From Ignavibacteriales bacterium (GTDB lineage Bacteria; Bacteroidota; Ignavibacteria; Ignavibacteriales; Ignavibacteriaceae): a stretch of 8,446 nt of DNA. The position numbers and the translations under genes are program-made. Every line of letters begins with the position of its first letter. Position 1 is the first letter of the stretch. The notes beneath the pieces are model-generated. The model worked only from the letters and a program-made list of their open reading frames with translations. It was not told the origin of the DNA and ran no database searches. Positions 1-7,163 of the stretch are shown piece after piece. The DNA lies in assembly GCA_020061995.1 (NCBI GenBank), contig JAGUXE010000403.1:1-8446 (forward strand). Reading direction: 5' to 3'.

Positions 1-572
1 TACATAAAATTACCATAAACAGATAAACTTAAGAATATCAATGAAAATACAGCATACCTAAATAACCCTGTTTGAAGACATTTGTGTATACAGTATAAGA
101 CAATGGGGATAAAGTAATATAAATGAAAATTCCACCATATCTGCGGATACCAGATATTTGTCCCCAACAAAGTAATCAAGACAAAAAAGATGGTTTTTCT
201 GTTTCGGTAATATAACGATGAGAGCAAAATAACCCCTAACAAAAAGAATAACTCTTCAAACCACAGGAGAAAATAAAATAAATAGAGGTAATTAATATTT
301 TTTACAAATAATCCCGTTAAATAAAAGACGGGGGTAAGCAGATTCAGTTGGGGCGTAAAATAATAATTCCCGGTAAAGCCCTGCAACATAAAAGGTAGCC
401 AAAGGGCAATGGAATGATTTTGCACGCTTTCATTGAAATAAACATATTGCAATTGCAGATACTGAAATGTATCGTGTCCAAATGGAGCTCTATTTTGGAA
501 TATTAAAAAAATATATATTATTGACAATGGCAGTGAAATGAAAATAAATATTTTTAACTTGTGAATAATCAT
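1..572 (-). CDS. Multipass membrane protein, GT-C/YfhO-like, N-terminal part
   Basis: This is the first 190 codons of a gene that runs off the left edge. The ATG (complement of 570-572) overlaps the TAA of the upstream radical SAM gene by one base (TAATG), so translation is probably coupled. The protein begins with a hydrophobic segment (about residues 6-25). An exported-looking loop follows, with the acidic motif FGHDTFQYLQLQ (31-42), and then further membrane segments near 76-90, 94-121, 128-142, 150-163 and 172-187. A short first loop with an Asp just after TM1 is the usual layout of GT-C and YfhO-type glycosylation proteins, which act on lipid-linked sugars at the outer face of the membrane. 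I infer that general class; the catalytic family and substrate cannot be fixed without the missing C-terminal part. Codon use is AT-rich like its neighbours. Confidence 0.75.
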   Translation of the reverse strand, partial: MIIHKLKIFIFISLPLSIIYIFLIFQNRAPFGHDTFQYLQLQYVYFNESVQNHSIALWLPFMLQGFTGNYYFTPQLNLLTPVFYLTGLFVKNINYLYLFYFLLWFEELFFLLGVILLSSLYYRNRKTIFFVLITLLGTNIWYPQIWWNFHLYYFIPIVLYCIHKCLQTGLFRYAVFSLIFLSLSVYGNFM

Positions 573-2035
573 TAATTGCTCTCTAATAGTTTTCTTTTAA
601 GGGGTATTTTTAGCATTCTGATAATATGTTCTTTTGTTTCTGGATCAAATTTTTTTTCAATCATCCTCTGGTAATCGCTTCTACCATAGTAATTAATGAA
701 CGCTTCATCGCGAAACTTCAGCACTTCTTTAGGAGTAAGATATCTTGTCCCCATCGGCACACAATCATAACCGTATAATGCATATGTCTTCCAAGATTTT
801 GGCTCTTCTATATTCTTATATAATTCGGTCCCCGGGTAAGCAAAAACAGGATACATATTTACCCACTCAAAGTTATATTTCACCAAAAAATCGTATGTCT
901 GATTCATTGAATCAGCATCATCGTCTGGCAGACCAAACATAACATTAGCGCATATTGAAATACCTTCATCCCGAGTCATCCTGATTACTTCATCCATCCT
1001 GTCAATAGCATATTCTTTTTTTATGCCTTTCAATATCTCAGGTGCGGCTGATTCAAAACCGTACGAAATCCAATTCATTCCAACTTTTTTTAACCTTTTT
1101 AACAAATGCCTATTTATAGTATCTACTCTGGCATACGACCACATATTTAAGTCGTAACCTTTCTTCTCCAGTTTATCGCAGAATTCTTCTATTCTTCTGG
1201 GATTAACAACAAAAAGCTCATCCAAAACTTTTAGATGTTTCACATTATATTTTTCTACCAGTATACTAATCTCTTCAATAACCCTATCTATGCTTCTGAA
1301 ACGCTGAATTCTTTTGCCAAATAAGTTATTAATGCAGCAATAGATACATTTAAACGGACATCCAAAACTCGTCCAAATAATTGCATAAGGGAACCTATTG
1401 TTTATATCCCCGAAACAATGCCAATTATGCGCCCTGTATCTGGATGGATTCATCATTTCCCAGTCAATCATTGGCAATACATCCAAATTCCTAATCAATA
1501 TATCGTCTTTGTTGTGCGCGCATATTAGCCTGCCATTATCTTTTGTAAAATAAGAAAGCCCCGGTATAATACCCATATCCACTTTCCTATGCAACGCATG
1601 AAATAATGCTACAATTGTTTCGTAACCTTCGCCCCTCACCACAAAATCTGCTCCGGTTTCTTTTAACGACCTCTCCGGTAACACCGTAGGATGAGGCCCA
1701 CAAATAAATGTTTTCACTTTAGAACCTGTCTGATTAAATTTCTTGTAAAAATCTATGACACCCGCCATATTCATTGTGGATGATGAGGGATTAGCGCCGG
1801 TAACGATAATGCCAAAAAGTAAAGGCTGTTCTTTTTCTATCATATCTATTAAACCATCGATTGATAATTTATCTACCTCGGAATCGACTATTGCCACATC
1901 TATATCCTTTGACTTTATATACGAACCCAGTAATCCTAACTGTACATTTGGAGCGATAGCGGAAAACTCATCAGCAGTAACAGAATACAAGTCTTTTTTT
2001 GTATTTATTGTAGTGAGAACTATTTTATCTTTCAT
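572..2035 (-). CDS. B12-binding-domain radical SAM protein
   Basis: 487 residues, typical for the cobalamin-dependent (class B) radical SAM family. The N-terminal half resembles a cobalamin-binding Rossmann domain (about 25-150), with the family signatures GPHPTVLPE (113-121) and VRGEGYET (133-140). The radical SAM barrel follows, with its 4Fe-4S ligands in CPFKCIYC (C226, C230, C233), YGFESA (325-330) and MFGLPDD (366-372). The axial-ligand motif DxHxxG is not visible after IVDSE (49-53), so any cobalamin would bind without that His; this is common in the family. Such enzymes methylate or rearrange unactivated carbons in lipids, sugars or antibiotics; the substrate here is unknown. The start has a good AAGGAG site nine bases upstream. 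It lies 27 bp after the SDR gene and overlaps the next membrane gene by one base, so the three are probably one transcript. Confidence 0.9.
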   Translation of the reverse strand: MKDKIVLTTINTKKDLYSVTADEFSAIAPNVQLGLLGSYIKSKDIDVAIVDSEVDKLSIDGLIDMIEKEQPLLFGIIVTGANPSSSTMNMAGVIDFYKKFNQTGSKVKTFICGPHPTVLPERSLKETGADFVVRGEGYETIVALFHALHRKVDMGIIPGLSYFTKDNGRLICAHNKDDILIRNLDVLPMIDWEMMNPSRYRAHNWHCFGDINNRFPYAIIWTSFGCPFKCIYCCINNLFGKRIQRFRSIDRVIEEISILVEKYNVKHLKVLDELFVVNPRRIEEFCDKLEKKGYDLNMWSYARVDTINRHLLKRLKKVGMNWISYGFESAAPEILKGIKKEYAIDRMDEVIRMTRDEGISICANVMFGLPDDDADSMNQTYDFLVKYNFEWVNMYPVFAYPGTELYKNIEEPKSWKTYALYGYDCVPMGTRYLTPKEVLKFRDEAFINYYGRSDYQRMIEKKFDPETKEHIIRMLKIPLKRKLLESN

Positions 2036-2044
2036 AACCCATAA

Positions 2045-2050
2045 CTCCTT
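2045..2050 (-). promoter_or_regulatory. Shine-Dalgarno site of the radical SAM gene
   Basis: AAGGAG on the minus strand, nine bases before the ATG at 2035. It is the clearest canonical ribosome binding site in the left operon and supports the chosen start. Confidence 0.75.
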
Positions 2051-2062
2051 TATTAAAGTTTC

Positions 2063-3016
2063 TCATATGCCGAAGTTAGAAATATACCAATCCATGGTTT
2101 TTCGTATGCCTTGCTCCAGGGGAACCTTAGGCGACCATCCCAAGGAATTCCTTGCTTTAGATATGTCAAGGCAAAGCTTTGTTTTGATAGTTGGCCCTGA
2201 CAAATCGTAATCTATTTTAATATCCTTGCCTGAGGAGGCGATAATTTTACTCACAAGATTCTTTATAGATATGGAACTTCCATAACCAACATTATAGAGT
2301 TCAAAATTGGATGTCTGTCTGTTGATAGCCATCTCTACAAAATTAACAAGGTCAGAAATATAAAGCAGGTCTCTCTCTTCATCGCCTAAACCCCAAACTA
2401 CAATCTTGCCATCCTTGCAATTCATCACCTTGGTAATAGTTGCGGCAAAGACATGTGATTTCTCTAAATCAAATCTATCATAAGGCCCATAAATATTAGA
2501 ATGTCTTATCACGGTATATTTGGTATTACCTAGTCGAGCGTAAAATTCGCACATTTTTTCGAGATATACCTTCGTCCAGCCCACTCCAAAATAATTACAA
2601 TATATCGGTTGATTGGCATCAAAATCGGTCTCCTTAACCGGGGTATCACTGGATTGATACATCACAGTGCAGCTGAAAAATACAACCTGAGACACTCTAA
2701 ATTCATGCGTAGCCCTAAAAATTAAAGAGTTCATCACTGCATTATCGGTGACATGATAATACGGTTTACTAAAGGTATCCTTAACTCCAGATGTAGCAGC
2801 AGCTGCCTGGATTATTAAATCCATACCCTTGACTGCGCTATTAACATTTTCATTATCCGTTAGGTCGGCCTTAATCATTTTTATTCTTGAATTCACCAGC
2901 GGTTTGGACTTTAGATATGTTCCATATACCTGAAAATCATCATTTTTTGCCAAAGACTCAGCAATATTCCTTCCAATGAAACCCGTAGCACCGCATACAA
3001 GAACTTTCCTTTTCAT
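2063..3016 (-). CDS. NAD-dependent epimerase/dehydratase (extended SDR), sugar-nucleotide type
   Basis: 317 residues, normal for extended short-chain dehydrogenases. The N-terminal Rossmann fold shows GATGFIG (9-15), an acidic DLTD (51-54) and the AAAATSG loop (71-77). FFSCTVMY (113-120) supplies the Ser/Thr of the active site, and NIYGPYDRFDLEKSH (174-188) resembles the substrate-binding segment of GDP-fucose synthase and UDP-glucose epimerase relatives. Such enzymes act in the cytosol, oxidising and reducing the sugar of a nucleotide donor to change its stereochemistry. The usual YxxxK pair is odd: Lys149 is present in GVGWTK, but the position four residues before it is Val145, with Tyr142 three residues earlier still. 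Its ATG lies one base after the stop of a 57-codon frame, and no strong ribosome binding site is visible, so it probably once relied on coupling to an upstream gene. The product is not predictable. Confidence 0.88.
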   Translation of the reverse strand: MKRKVLVCGATGFIGRNIAESLAKNDDFQVYGTYLKSKPLVNSRIKMIKADLTDNENVNSAVKGMDLIIQAAAATSGVKDTFSKPYYHVTDNAVMNSLIFRATHEFRVSQVVFFSCTVMYQSSDTPVKETDFDANQPIYCNYFGVGWTKVYLEKMCEFYARLGNTKYTVIRHSNIYGPYDRFDLEKSHVFAATITKVMNCKDGKIVVWGLGDEERDLLYISDLVNFVEMAINRQTSNFELYNVGYGSSISIKNLVSKIIASSGKDIKIDYDLSGPTIKTKLCLDISKARNSLGWSPKVPLEQGIRKTMDWYISNFGI

Positions 3017-3017
3017 T

Positions 3018-3191
3018 TTATTTTATGCTTTTATAATTGCGGTAAAAAAGTCTTTTTCTAAGGTATCTGGCTAAGTCTAATTCAGGAGCAAAGCCGTACC
3101 ATTTTCTTTTAAGCTTAAAGCGTTCAAAAATACTAATTGGAGTAAAGACGAACTTTAAGACATTGCGTAGAGCTTTTTTACTGTATATCAT
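3018..3191 (-). pseudogene. 57-codon frame, probable 3' remnant of an unknown gene
   Basis: An ATG at 3191 opens a 57-residue frame ending in TAA at 3018-3020, one base before the ATG of the SDR gene. The product is strongly basic, beginning MIYSKKALRNVLKF and containing IFERFKLKRKWYGF (21-34) and APELDLARYLRKRLF (35-49). I do not recognise it with certainty; it reads like the basic tail of a larger enzyme. The codon just before the ATG is an in-frame TAG, and no ribosome binding site precedes the ATG, so independent expression is doubtful. Two recognisable 3'-end fragments lie directly upstream, and stop-to-start spacing of this kind is normal between two operon genes. I therefore infer that it is the surviving 3' end of a deleted gene that once fed translation into the SDR gene. 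A genuine small basic protein remains possible. Confidence 0.5.
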
Positions 3192-3237
3192 CTAAAAAAG
3201 ATATCGGAGCCGCTGGGAGTTGTCTAAAGCGCCAGCG

Positions 3238-3300
3238 CTATTTGACAAATGCCTCCCGTATAATCTGAAACAAATATGCCGCACCCCATTTTAAAACGCC
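3238..3300 (-). pseudogene. 3'-end remnant of a GT2 glycosyltransferase gene
   Basis: Twenty sense codons and a TAG read GVLKWGAAYLFQIIREAFVK. This matches the end of the intact GT2 protein encoded at 5164-5865 (VFKWGAAYYFQFISEFFTR): by eye 12 of 19 aligned residues are identical and both end at the same place. No start, no sugar-binding domain and no DGGSTDGT motif lie upstream; about eight codons further up is the stop of another remnant in the same frame. It is therefore a truncated paralogue with only its C-terminus left. The divergence shows that it is not a recent copy of the gene at 5164-5865. Confidence 0.72.
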
Positions 3301-3324
3301 TCCGCGTAATAACAAACCACTAAC

Positions 3325-3468
3325 TTATATCTTCTGTAATGTATACAACGCAAAAGACTCGCCCAAAACGATAGAATCATTAAAGACTGCTTCGTTCTTA
3401 AATTTATACTTACTTGAACCAATATTAATATGGATTTGTTCCAAATTTTTAACAAACTTCCTTAATAA
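3325..3468 (-). pseudogene. 3'-end remnant of a GT-C-like membrane protein gene
   Basis: An open stretch of about 47 codons, bounded upstream by an in-frame TGA (3469-3471) and ending in TAA (3325-3327), includes HINIGSSKYKFK and IVLGESFALYTLQKI. It aligns with the last ~40 residues of the intact 543-residue protein at 3536-5167 (HFNIDSSKYRFK ... VVLGESFALYELEKI). By eye 25 of 39 residues are identical, with no gap. All membrane segments and any start are missing. It lies just downstream of the intact gene and its terminator, so it is the tail of a second, older paralogue rather than a frameshifted extension. The conserved protein sequence with diverged codons means that selection acted on it before it was truncated. 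Confidence 0.8.
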
Positions 3469-3514
3469 TCATTCAAACAGGGGTAAAATAATAAATAATC
3501 TTATAGTAAATATT

Positions 3515-3534
3515 CCCCGCTATTCATAGCGGGG
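3515..3534 (-). terminator. Rho-independent terminator of the glycosyltransferase operon
   Basis: A perfect 8-bp stem (CCCCGCTA / TAGCGGGG) with a 4-base loop begins two bases after the TAA of the 543-residue membrane protein gene. On the minus strand it is followed by AATATTTACTAT, which is T-rich but not a pure T run. Placement and stem strength support termination of the 7105-3536 transcript. Confidence 0.75.
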
Positions 3535-3535
3535 C

Positions 3536-5167
3536 TTAGTAAGTGTAGTTAATTTTTTCTAATTCATACAGCGCAAAGCTCTCTCCTAAAACAACTGCCG
3601 GAGCAAATACAGCTATTCTCTTAAAACGGTACTTAGAAGAATCAATGTTGAAATGAGTATTTTCTATAGGCATAAATTGTATAATATCTTCTGAGATAAT
3701 ATAAATACTCCTGTTATCAGATAACTCCGGTGTGAAAATAAAAAGAAAATCTTCAGGTTTTTTTTGTATTGTAAGCACCGGCTTAATAATTTCATCAAGC
3801 ATTATGGGCTTTTCCCTTTTTGCATCAAATACCACAAAAGAACCGAAACGCTCGCCTTGAGGATAATATATTTTTTTCAAATTAGCATAAGCAATTACAG
3901 AAGGCATAAAATCATCCCGCCAACCAATAATAATTTTATTTTCTAAATGGTTATTAATAATATAATTAGCTACTTCCTTAGCTCTCGTAAACGGGTATAC
4001 CCAATCAAAGATCGCAGCAACGCCGGCACCAAAGATATGGATAATTAAAACTATATTAATAAACTGCCTAGTCCTAAAATTAGCAACTGGATGATTAAAA
4101 AATAATACCTTTTTACAACTTTCAGCAGGATAATACATCCACAAACAAACAATAAAGAAAAGATACAAAAAACCAAAATGCCGGATTGCTGCCCGATAAA
4201 TTAATACAAATCCGAAAAGATAAAAAAATGAAACAATGGCAATCCATAATATTAAGAATTTTATATTTCTCCTAAATAAAGCCAAGGTAAATAAAAAAAT
4301 CAAAATGCTTAAAACCATAAAAAGGTCTGGTATTAATCTAAATAAATGTGTTTGCCAAAATCTTAAAAATGGAAAAGGTATCGGAAAAAACGATAAAGAA
4401 AAAATAATTTTAAAACTGGCGAACAGCATATTAATAAAGCTTAGACTATTTTTAAAAGCTTCATACTTTACAACATCTATAATTGGGTTTGAACGGCTTA
4501 TCAATTTTTCATAAGGTAATATTTTAGTTAACGCAAAAATTATACCGATTGCCATCAATAAACAACCTATGTAAATTATTATTTTATTTTTTTTATGTTT
4601 ATTCTTTTTTAAAAAACCCCCACTTTCAAAAAGTAAAAAAATAAAAATGAATATAGAAAAGAAAAATGTAATAATGTTTGCATTTGCTAATAATACAACT
4701 ATAAAACTGAATAATAAAAAATTATGCCAATGCTTTTTATAAAGTGCCGCAAAGATAAATAATATGAACATACCTAGGGCATAGTCCCTGCTTATTGTGC
4801 CATACTCATAGAGGGGAAAATATCCAAAAGAAAATAATACTTTAAAAGTGCGCGAAAAAGGTGCGTATCTTAAAAAGATATATACTGCCAGCGTCGCTAA
4901 AATTAAATTCAATAACTGCATAGAAAAAATATTAGAAGTAAATTTAGTTAATACCCATAATAAAGACACCCAGGCAATAGGATGTGTCATCTGGGTATAA
5001 TTATTAAGTAACGATATGAAGGTAGGGCTATCGCGGGCAATCAGCCACTCGCAGGTCTCATCGTGCCACATTTCATGATGAAGCACTAGCTGCAAACCAA
5101 TGATAAAGAATAAGCATGTTATTAAAATAGCAAAAACAGAATCGGTTTTAAGAAAAGTATTTTTCAT
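3536..5167 (-). CDS. GT-C-like multipass membrane protein with C-terminal soluble domain
   Basis: 543 residues. TM1 (about 11-30) is followed by the GT-C style acidic motif HEMWHDETCEW (31-41; D36, E37) and then THPIAWVSLLW (61-71). This is the usual first periplasmic loop and second helix of PMT/ArnT-type glycosyltransferases. About ten to twelve hydrophobic segments follow up to roughly residue 390. The last ~150 residues (396-543) are mostly polar and likely form an extracytoplasmic domain. Enzymes of this kind take sugar from polyprenyl-phosphate donors and act at the outer face of the membrane; donor and acceptor here are unknown. The ATG lies inside the stop of the GT2 gene (ATGA overlap), showing tight translational coupling, and the gene is last before a hairpin terminator. 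The final 40 residues recur in a broken copy just downstream. Confidence 0.82.
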   Translation of the reverse strand: MKNTFLKTDSVFAILITCLFFIIGLQLVLHHEMWHDETCEWLIARDSPTFISLLNNYTQMTHPIAWVSLLWVLTKFTSNIFSMQLLNLILATLAVYIFLRYAPFSRTFKVLFSFGYFPLYEYGTISRDYALGMFILFIFAALYKKHWHNFLLFSFIVVLLANANIITFFFSIFIFIFLLFESGGFLKKNKHKKNKIIIYIGCLLMAIGIIFALTKILPYEKLISRSNPIIDVVKYEAFKNSLSFINMLFASFKIIFSLSFFPIPFPFLRFWQTHLFRLIPDLFMVLSILIFLFTLALFRRNIKFLILWIAIVSFFYLFGFVLIYRAAIRHFGFLYLFFIVCLWMYYPAESCKKVLFFNHPVANFRTRQFINIVLIIHIFGAGVAAIFDWVYPFTRAKEVANYIINNHLENKIIIGWRDDFMPSVIAYANLKKIYYPQGERFGSFVVFDAKREKPIMLDEIIKPVLTIQKKPEDFLFIFTPELSDNRSIYIISEDIIQFMPIENTHFNIDSSKYRFKRIAVFAPAVVLGESFALYELEKINYTY

Positions 5168-5865
5168 CGCGTAAAGAATTCACTTATAAATTGAAAGTAA
5201 TATGCTGCTCCCCATTTAAAAACTTGTAGCTTCCTATCGCCACCTATCCTTTTTGGCTCATCAGCAGGAATTTCCAAAATTTTTAATTTTCTTTTTGCTG
5301 CGCGAACCGAAAGTAACGGCTCCCAGCTAATATTAGTTCGGAATAGCTTCTCAGCTGTAGTATAACTGTGGTCTTTATCCAAATCTAATTCATAGACAAG
5401 TTTTTTTCTGTAAGCACGGTAAATCCCCATCACATCCGTATAATGAACATGATAAAGTAAATTCACTGTTGATGTAAAAAACCAGTTCCCGAAAGAAGTT
5501 AAAAAATCATCATCGTAGCTTTTACTTCCCTTTGCATAACGAGAAGCTATTGCCATATCGTAACCCTGCTTCATCTTTTCCGCTAAAAGAGGTATAACTT
5601 CCGGAATACAGTTCCCGTCCGGGCTAAAAGTAATTATTGCGTCTCCGGTAACATATTCCATTGTTTCCATATAGGCATTACGCATTCCTTTTTTCTTTTG
5701 CACAATCACAAAATAACCGTTTTCTTTCGCATATTCTACTGTGCCGTCCGTCGAACCGCCGTCAATTATAATAATCTGATCGACCCATTCCCTTTTTATC
5801 TTCGGCATAATCTGGCGCATTCCGCTGATTTCATTAAGGGTTGGAATTATAAGAGTCGTTCTCAT
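5164..5865 (-). CDS. Family 2 glycosyltransferase, polyprenyl-phosphate sugar transferase type
   Basis: 233 residues, the length of single-domain DPM1-like enzymes; there are no C-terminal membrane helices as in GtrB/ArnC. It opens with IIPTLNE (6-12), then IIDGGSTDGT (33-42) of the nucleotide-sugar site, and ITFSPDGN (78-85) at the place of the DxD metal motif. Here the first acidic residue is Ser81, leaving Asp83. ASRYAKGSKSYDDD (107-120) and EIPADEPKRIGG (198-209) are further GT2 landmarks. It most likely transfers a sugar from a nucleotide donor to a polyprenyl phosphate at the cytoplasmic face; the sugar is unknown. It sits 22 bp after one GT-C-like gene and overlaps the next by four bases, which fits supply of a lipid-linked donor. 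The start has only a weak AAGAAG site two bases upstream. Confidence 0.88.
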   Translation of the reverse strand: MRTTLIIPTLNEISGMRQIMPKIKREWVDQIIIIDGGSTDGTVEYAKENGYFVIVQKKKGMRNAYMETMEYVTGDAIITFSPDGNCIPEVIPLLAEKMKQGYDMAIASRYAKGSKSYDDDFLTSFGNWFFTSTVNLLYHVHYTDVMGIYRAYRKKLVYELDLDKDHSYTTAEKLFRTNISWEPLLSVRAAKRKLKILEIPADEPKRIGGDRKLQVFKWGAAYYFQFISEFFTR

Positions 5866-5887
5866 ATCTTCTTAATTAAATTATATT

Positions 5888-7105
5888 TTACATAAAAGGT
5901 ATGAGCTTTTTTGCTATCAGGAGCCAATAAGTTACGGGGTCATAAATATTAAACTCATAAAATAAATAATTAAAATTCAAATAATTTACAAAAAATATTG
6001 CAATTACTGAAATAAAAACCCATAGGGCTTGTTTATTTTTATTTTTTATCCTGAAGAGCTCGTAAAGCATAATTACTGAACACAAGTTTATTACCATATC
6101 AAGGGTAATTACAAAACGCACCACCTTGCTATACTTTAAGCTACTAAAAACTACAAATATAATTAAAAAATACAACAAAAAATACGTTATTTTCCATTCC
6201 CATTTTCTTGAAACTAAAATATAGCCCGTATATCCTATAAAAAGAAGTGTTGTAATAGGGCTGAGCAATAAATAGTCTATAATGTATCTATACCATGCTC
6301 CGTTACAAAACAATACCGCATATTTACTTAATTTAACGCTGCCAAAATGAGTATCGAGGAGACCCTTAATTAAACTAATAAAGTTTGCTATCCCCCCAAG
6401 TAAACTTATATAAAAAGTACCTACCAAAACCAAAGGTATAAATATGATACCCAGAAGGTAAAAGTCTGAAATAGAGTTTTTAAAATAATGTTTGTGGATT
6501 AAAAAAAACGCAATAAAAAATACCATCAGCACAAGAGAGGATTCCTTAACTATAAGAGAAAAAGAATAGATTAATAAAAAAATAAAGAACTTATTCTTTT
6601 TTTTTGATATTAAAAAATCCATAAATGACCAAATAGATAGTGCCCAAAATAAATTAACATTACTATCCAGGAGTGCTCGTTTAGCCATAGCCATTATTAA
6701 AGGAGAAGAAGATACTAATAAAGTAAACGGGTATGATATATCCTTACCGAATATTTTTTTGGAAAAATAAAAACAAACCAAAATAAATAAGATGTAACAA
6801 AAAAAAGAAAACTTTGCCAAACTGATAAAACTGGCTCCAAAAATCTTAAACCATAATGCAGTAAGTAATATATGCCCTACCCTTGAAGGCGGGGGATATA
6901 AATGTGCTTGAGTATCTATAGCATAAGATTTTATCAGGGGTGGAAAGGCGCTGATTCCTTTTTCAGCAATAATATCCGCAAATTTAAAATAATACCCCTC
7001 ATCGGCACCCTTTGCAAAACGATTTTCTTCGGGTATATAAAAATATAATGAAAAGACTGAAAATAAAACTAAGCAAACAATAATCACGTGCTGATATTTT
7101 TCCAT
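5888..7105 (-). CDS. GT-C/PMT-like integral membrane glycosyltransferase
   Basis: 405 residues, hydrophobic almost throughout, with about ten membrane segments. After TM1 (6-23) comes the first-loop acidic motif KGADEGYYFKFAD (32-44; D35, E36). YPPPSRVGHILLTALWFKIFG (70-90) resembles the 'PPxxxxL...LFG' helix of PMT_2/ArnT proteins, RALLDSNVNLFWALS (143-157) is the second acidic loop, and LIVKESS (184-190) matches the conserved 'xxKExx' segment. Family members move a sugar from a lipid-phosphate carrier to protein, lipid A or glycan outside the cytoplasmic membrane. At 405 residues it is shorter than full ArnT (about 550) and lacks an obvious C-terminal periplasmic domain. It is the first gene of a three-gene operon. 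Its ATG is only 22 bases after the preceding terminator stem, with no clear Shine-Dalgarno, so the start is the likeliest rather than a proven one. Confidence 0.85.
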   Translation of the reverse strand: MEKYQHVIIVCLVLFSVFSLYFYIPEENRFAKGADEGYYFKFADIIAEKGISAFPPLIKSYAIDTQAHLYPPPSRVGHILLTALWFKIFGASFISLAKFSFFCYILFILVCFYFSKKIFGKDISYPFTLLVSSSPLIMAMAKRALLDSNVNLFWALSIWSFMDFLISKKKNKFFIFLLIYSFSLIVKESSLVLMVFFIAFFLIHKHYFKNSISDFYLLGIIFIPLVLVGTFYISLLGGIANFISLIKGLLDTHFGSVKLSKYAVLFCNGAWYRYIIDYLLLSPITTLLFIGYTGYILVSRKWEWKITYFLLYFLIIFVVFSSLKYSKVVRFVITLDMVINLCSVIMLYELFRIKNKNKQALWVFISVIAIFFVNYLNFNYLFYEFNIYDPVTYWLLIAKKLIPFM

Positions 7106-7127
7106 GTATATTATTTAAATAAATACA

Positions 7128-7152
7128 GCTCCCCAATTTTTAACTGGGGAGC
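7128..7152 (-). terminator. Hairpin terminator of the 79-residue protein gene
   Basis: An 8-bp stem (GCTCCCCA / TGGGGAGC) with a 9-base loop lies 11 bases after the stop codon of the small basic protein gene. On the minus strand it is followed by TGTATTTATTTAAAT, a T-rich stretch. It separates the small gene from the glycosyltransferase operon. Confidence 0.72.
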
Positions 7153-7163
7153 ACTAAACCAAA

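Noticed and set aside
1755..2210. Plus-strand open frame of 151 codons
   Set aside because: It spans two strongly supported minus-strand genes (radical SAM N-terminus and SDR C-terminus) and has no recognisable motif; it is an antisense shadow.
3193..3239. Possible hairpin CGCTGG/CCAGCG after the GT2 remnant, followed by TTTTT
   Set aside because: The stem is only 6 bp, the loop is 15 bases and the T run begins about ten bases after the stem, so it is too weak to call a terminator.
3017..3535. RNA gene or riboswitch in the longest gap
   Set aside because: The sequence is explained by protein-coding remnants and a terminator; I saw no tRNA cloverleaf or conserved riboswitch core.
6597..6605. 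Nine-base homopolymer inside the GT-C-like gene as a phase-variation site
   Set aside because: Runs of A/T this long are common in AT-rich membrane protein genes and this one encodes ordinary Lys codons in an intact frame; nothing else supports switching.
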